DNA of 64,000 nt from Geodermatophilus pulveris (GTDB lineage: Bacteria > Actinomycetota > Actinomycetes > Mycobacteriales > Geodermatophilaceae), in assembly GCF_900188375.1 (NCBI RefSeq), contig NZ_FZOO01000002.1, forward strand, positions 496,001 to 560,000, given 5' to 3'. This document shows, one piece after another, positions 61,001 to 64,000 of the stretch. The position numbers were made by a program, and so were the translations under genes. Within the stretch, counting starts at the first letter, position 1. Each line of letters begins with the position of its first letter. Below the pieces are notes generated by a model. That model saw only the letters and a list, made by a program, of their open reading frames with translations. It made no database searches and had not been told where the DNA came from.

Positions 61001-61522
61001 ATGACCTACCCCGCACCGCGGCACCTGGGACCCGGCGTGGCGACCGCCGCCCTGCGCCCGGGGTCGGCCGGCCCGGACCTGCGGTTCACCCGCGGCGGCG
61101 CCGTGCACCACCTGGCCACGCAGGCCTCGACCGGCGGCGACTACGGCCTGTTCCGGTGGGACATGGCCGCCGCCCCCAGCGGGCCGGAGCCGCACTTCCA
61201 CCGGGGCATGTCCGAGGCGTTCTACGTCCTGGAGGGCACCGTCGCGCTGTTCGACGGGCGCCGCTGGACCGACGCCGTCCCGGGTGACTTCCTGCACGTG
61301 CCGCCCGGCGGCGTCCACGCCTTCCGCAACGAGTCCGGGGCGCCGGCGTCGATGCTCATGCTGTTCACCCCAGGCGCGCCGCGGGAGAGCTACTTCGCCG
61401 AGCTGGAGGAGATCGCCGCGCGGGGCCGCACCCTGACCGGCCAGCAGTGGACCGAGCTCTACGCCCGGCACGACCAGGTCATGGTCGACGTCGACACGCT
61501 GCCGGGCCACCGGCGCGGCTGA
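61001..61522 (+). CDS. Cupin-domain protein
   Basis: 173-aa single cupin. Metal ligands: motif 1 GPEPHFHRGMSEAFYVLEG (His, His, Glu) and motif 2 PGGVHAFRNES (His). β-barrel strands fill the centre and the C-terminal 50 residues are helical. Likely a small-molecule dioxygenase or isomerase. ATG at 61001 with GGAGGA upstream, 28 bp after the SDR stop, so it is probably the last gene of the ADH-SDR-cupin operon, followed by a small hairpin. Confidence 0.85.
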   Translation: MTYPAPRHLGPGVATAALRPGSAGPDLRFTRGGAVHHLATQASTGGDYGLFRWDMAAAPSGPEPHFHRGMSEAFYVLEGTVALFDGRRWTDAVPGDFLHVPPGGVHAFRNESGAPASMLMLFTPGAPRESYFAELEEIAARGRTLTGQQWTELYARHDQVMVDVDTLPGHRRG

Positions 61523-61525
61523 GCA

Positions 61526-61542
61526 GCACCGGCGTCCGGTGC
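61526..61542. terminator. Small hairpin after the cupin operon
   Basis: A 7-bp perfect stem GCACCGG with 3-nt loop, 4 bp after the cupin stop. Weak as a terminator but well placed. Confidence 0.4.
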
Positions 61543-61597
61543 GCGGGCGCCGGGAACCGCGTTGCGGCACCGGGCTGTACGGCCGACGCTGTCCGCC

Positions 61598-62080
61598 GTG
61601 CTCCGGCCCCTGCGCGACGGCGACCTCCCCGCGGTGCGCGACCTCGTCGTCGCGGCCGGCATGGTCACCGCCGAGGAGGCTCCCTTCCTCGACGACGTGC
61701 TCGGACCCCTCACCGGGACACCCGGTCTGCCTCGTCGGCGACCCCGGGGACCCATCCGCCCCGGCGACGCTGACGGCGGTCGTCTACTACCGGCCCGAGG
61801 AGGCCGCCGACCGCGTGTGGGACCTCACCATGATCGCGGTGCACCGGCCCGCCAGGGTCGCGGCACCGGGCAGGCACTCATGCGGCACGTGGAGGCCGAC
61901 CTGTCCGGCCGGGGCGCGCGCCTGCTCGCCGTCCGGACCTCGGGCACCGACCGGTACGCCGGCACCCGCGCGTTCTACGACCGGTGCGGCTACGACCGGG
62001 CCGCGCGTGTCCCGGACTGGTGGACCGACGGCGACGACCTGGTGCTGTTCAGGAAGCGGCTGGCCCCCCGGGCGGGGTGA
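61598..62080 (+). pseudogene. GNAT acetyltransferase with two compensating frameshifts
   Basis: The start frame gives VLRPLRDGDLPAVRDLVVAA and LDDVLGPLTG, then coding shifts near 61725 to another frame (HPVCLVGDPGDPSAPATLTA, VVYYRPEEAADRVWDLTMIA, VHRP) and returns near 61855 in a C-run to the first frame (RQGRGTGQALMRHVEADLSG, then TSGTDRYAGTRAFYDRCGYD). The acetyl-CoA loop QGRGTGQAL is intact. A single reading frame would give nonsense in the β4-β5 core. Either a recent pseudogene or two sequence errors. Confidence 0.75.
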
Positions 62081-62101
62081 GCGGGTCCGCCGGCTGGGAC
62101 G

Positions 62102-62794
62102 ATGGCGGACGTGTGCACGGTGGTGGTGCGGTGGGCCCCGGGCACGCCCACGCGCATCCTCGCCCTGCGGGACGAGCTGGTCGGCCGGGAGTTCGACGAC
62201 CCCGGCCGCTGGTGGCCCGAGCACCCGGACCTGGTCGGCGGCCGGGACGGCGTCGCGGGCGGGACCTGGTGCGCCACCCACGTCGGCAGCGGCGTCACCG
62301 CGCTGGTGCTCAACCGGCCGCAGAAGCCGACCGCTGAGCCGGGCGCACCCAGCCGTGGCGTGCTTCCGCTGTTGGCCGTTGAGCACGGCCCGGACTGGCC
62401 GGCGGCGATCCGCACCGAGGGCATGGCGAGCTTCCTCCTCGTCCTCGCCGGGCCGGACGGGCTGACCACCTGGGACTCCGACGGCGGGCGGACGGTCCGG
62501 ACCGACCACCCGGAGGGCACCTGGATGGTCACCTCCGGGGGCCCTGAGGACCGCAAGGCCGACACGTTCCTCCCGCTGTTCACCGCGGCCGGCTACCCGG
62601 ACGGCTGGCGCGAGCTGGTGCGCAGCGCGCCCCCGCGCGACGACCCGGGTGCCCTGCTGGTCCGGCACGAGCAGGACGGCAGGGTCTTCGCGACGGTCTT
62701 CGGCGAGCTCATCGACGCCCGGCCGGGCCGGCTGGCCCTGGAGTACAGCCGCCGGCCGTGGCTCGGCCCGTGGCAGCCCCTGGCCGTCGGCTGA
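62102..62794 (+). CDS. NRDE/TANGO2-family protein
   Basis: 230-aa protein with the start MADVCTVVVRWAPGTPTRIL, a variant of the NRDE family motif in which N-R-D-E residues are mostly changed (ALRDELVGREFDDP). It continues GTWCATHVGSGVTALVLNRP, which aligns with the family's GGTWLGV-TALTN block. TANGO2/NRDE proteins have been implicated in heme or lipid trafficking. ATG at 62102 without a clear RBS. Convergent with the EamA remnant directly after its stop. Confidence 0.75.
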   Translation: MADVCTVVVRWAPGTPTRILALRDELVGREFDDPGRWWPEHPDLVGGRDGVAGGTWCATHVGSGVTALVLNRPQKPTAEPGAPSRGVLPLLAVEHGPDWPAAIRTEGMASFLLVLAGPDGLTTWDSDGGRTVRTDHPEGTWMVTSGGPEDRKADTFLPLFTAAGYPDGWRELVRSAPPRDDPGALLVRHEQDGRVFATVFGELIDARPGRLALEYSRRPWLGPWQPLAVG

Positions 62795-63268
62795 TCACCC
62801 CGTCGCGACCAGCACGGTGCCGCCGAGCGCGCCGAGGACGCCGAGGGCGGGGAGCAGCCGGAGGCGTTCCCGGAGCACGAGGGTCGCGACGAGGACCGCG
62901 ACGACGGGGTCGAGGGAGGCCAGGGGCCCCACGACGGCCAGCGGGCCCCGGTCGACCGCGAGGGTGACCAGGACGTCCGCGCCGACGTCGACCAGCCCGA
63001 CGAGCGTGGCCGGGACGACGAGGGAGCGTTCGGGTCGCGGGCAGGCGCGGGTGTGCCGGGTGGCCGCCAGGAGGGTCACTCCGAGCGCCCCGGCCTGGAC
63101 GGCCAGCGCAACGACCAGCGCGACGTCGACCGCCCCCCGACCCGCCCCGGGCAGGACCGCGCGCCCCGTCGCGCGCTCGAGGACGACGGAGAACAGGCCG
63201 AACGCCAGGGCCGCCAGCGTGGCCAGCACCACGGACGAGCGGGCGTCCCCGGCCCGGGCCGCCGGCAT
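62795..63268 (-). pseudogene. EamA transporter, C-terminal half only
   Basis: 157 codons from an ATG at 63268 cover five helices: VVLATLAALAFGLFSVVLER, VALVVALAVQAGALGVTLLA, LVVPATLVGLVDVGADVLVT, the motif LASLDPVVAVLVATLVLRER and LGVLGALGGTVLVATG. This is the second EamA repeat; a normal DMT-family protein has about 290 residues and two repeats. Upstream, where the first repeat should be, lies a fragment of an unrelated oxidoreductase on the opposite strand. Probably truncated by rearrangement, although half-size dimeric EamA proteins do exist. Confidence 0.65.
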
Positions 63269-63346
63269 GCACCCGTCGTCCACGGGGACGGGCTGGGCCA
63301 CGTTCCGGGCCCGCCACCGGGGCCCGCGCCGGGTGCCTGCCCGGGG

Positions 63347-63487
63347 CGACACCTGGCCTGCTTCGGCGGCCCCGAGGTCCTCGACGTCGTCGACCGGCCC
63401 GACCCGGTCCCTGCCGACGGGCAGCAGCTCTTCGACGTCTCCACGGCCGGCGTCAACTACGCCGACACCCACCACCTCCTGTCCTGA
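63347..63487 (+). pseudogene. N-terminal fragment of an NADPH:quinone oxidoreductase
   Basis: Forty-six codons ending at TGA 63485-63487 read HLACFGGPEVLDVVDRPDPV, then QQLFDVSTAGVNYADTHH, the N-terminal signature of zeta-crystallin-type quinone oxidoreductases. No start codon is present, homology stops at the expected catalytic loop, and the Rossmann domain is missing. A gene relic. Confidence 0.75.
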
Positions 63488-63918
63488 GACGCACATGAGC
63501 CAGATGGACAGAGTGCGAACTCAGCTCGTGTCCAAGGACGCGGCTCCGACCTCTATCGGGAGCAGCTGCGCCGCTGAGAGCACATGGACCTCCCGACCCG
63601 CGCTCCTCGTCCTGTCGCTCGCCGTACAGCAAGCCAGGGGGCTCACCAGCACCCTGCTCGACTTCGGCGGCGACCGACTCGGAGAGCTACGTCCACTCCT
63701 CGCTCAGGACGTGACGGTGGACGCCGCCGGATCCTCCGCCCCGCGTCAGACATCTCGCAGGTCATGCCGCCCTCAGCCGCGATGGACACGCAAGGCGGTG
63801 GAGCAGCGACACGTGAGCGAGCAGGCGTGCGTCACAGGAGCACTGTGACCGGCGCTCCCGTGCGTGGACAGCCACTCAGGGCGCACCGGAGGTCACTGCG
63901 GGACTGCGTGACGTTCGG
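63488..63918. other. Gene-poor stretch, lower GC
   Basis: No ORF with actinobacterial codon bias on either strand; stops are more frequent and base composition is less GC-rich than elsewhere. The longest frame (63584-63922) is Arg-rich and matches nothing I recognise. Likely decayed or recombined DNA. Confidence 0.5.
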
Positions 63919-64000
63919 ATGATGACTCTGCGCGCGTCGCCGGATGGACGGACCTTGTCGGCCGTCGAGGGGAGTGCCAGCCTGGTCTCCCATCTGGCCG
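63919..64000 (+). CDS. Possible start of a gene running off the window
   Basis: Two consecutive ATG codons open a frame MMTLRASPDGRTLSAVEG and it remains open to the window end (27 codons). Third-position GC is moderate and no RBS is evident. Cannot be judged without the following sequence. Confidence 0.25.
   Translation, partial: MMTLRASPDGRTLSAVEGSASLVSHLA

Noticed and set aside
63584..63922. 112-codon frame at the window end
   Set aside because: Arg-rich, poor codon bias, no RBS and no recognisable motif.

Overview
The window is a chromosomal segment of a very high-GC actinobacterium. GTG starts are frequent, third codon positions are almost all G or C, and several genes look leaderless. 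The gene content (σB/σF partner-switching locus, Ku plus split LigD, topoisomerase IB, coproporphyrin-type ferrochelatase next to fabG-inhA, a DUF5709 protein) fits the Geodermatophilaceae (Blastococcus, Geodermatophilus, Modestobacter). That placement is inference. No rRNA, tRNA or CRISPR array was seen.

Region 1 (1-20.4 kb) holds scattered metabolic and envelope genes: an FGGY sugar kinase, a DivIVA-like coiled-coil protein, MFS transporters, a cupin, a decayed phosphoketolase gene, an iron alcohol dehydrogenase of the hydroxyacid-oxoacid transhydrogenase type, a GAF regulator divergent from a flavin monooxygenase, an SGNH hydrolase, a FabG-like SDR, a DUF350 protein, two AI-2E-type permeases, and a PAC2 protein.

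Region 2 (20.4-26.5 kb) has an amide/urea-type sensing locus (AmiC-like binding protein, a 41-residue cysteine peptide, MarR regulator, MetX-like α/β protein). It is followed by a fur-catalase operon and purU.

Region 3 (26.5-42.1 kb) is stress and housekeeping core. It contains NHEJ repair (ku, ligD PE-LIG, ligD POL), a STAS anti-anti-sigma protein, topoisomerase IB, a SpoIIE phosphatase, an RsbW-like kinase and a σB/σF-family sigma factor with its own σB-type promoter. NfeD/SPFH, ferrochelatase, inhA and fabG follow.

Region 4 (42.2-55.6 kb) is accessory. It carries three metallopeptidases without recognisable signal peptides (a HExxH gluzincin-like protein, an astacin-like protein, a HAD-M28 fusion), two large unrecognised proteins, an SdpA/SdpB-like membrane pair with an amphipathic helical protein, an IS5-type transposase remnant, a CPBP protease, and a chimera of a P450 N-terminus with a DyP-peroxidase C-terminus. 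Five of its promoters carry TGAC direct repeats spaced exactly 11 bp, the geometry used by SARP/OmpR-type activators. This suggests one co-regulated protease/heme-enzyme island and is the most novel signal in the window.

Region 5 (55.6-64 kb) has a type I DAHP synthase coupled to a zinc dehydrogenase, a DUF2332 protein, an ADH-SDR-cupin operon and an NRDE protein. It ends in a decayed stretch: a frameshifted GNAT gene, half an EamA transporter, a quinone-oxidoreductase fragment, and about 430 bp with no gene.
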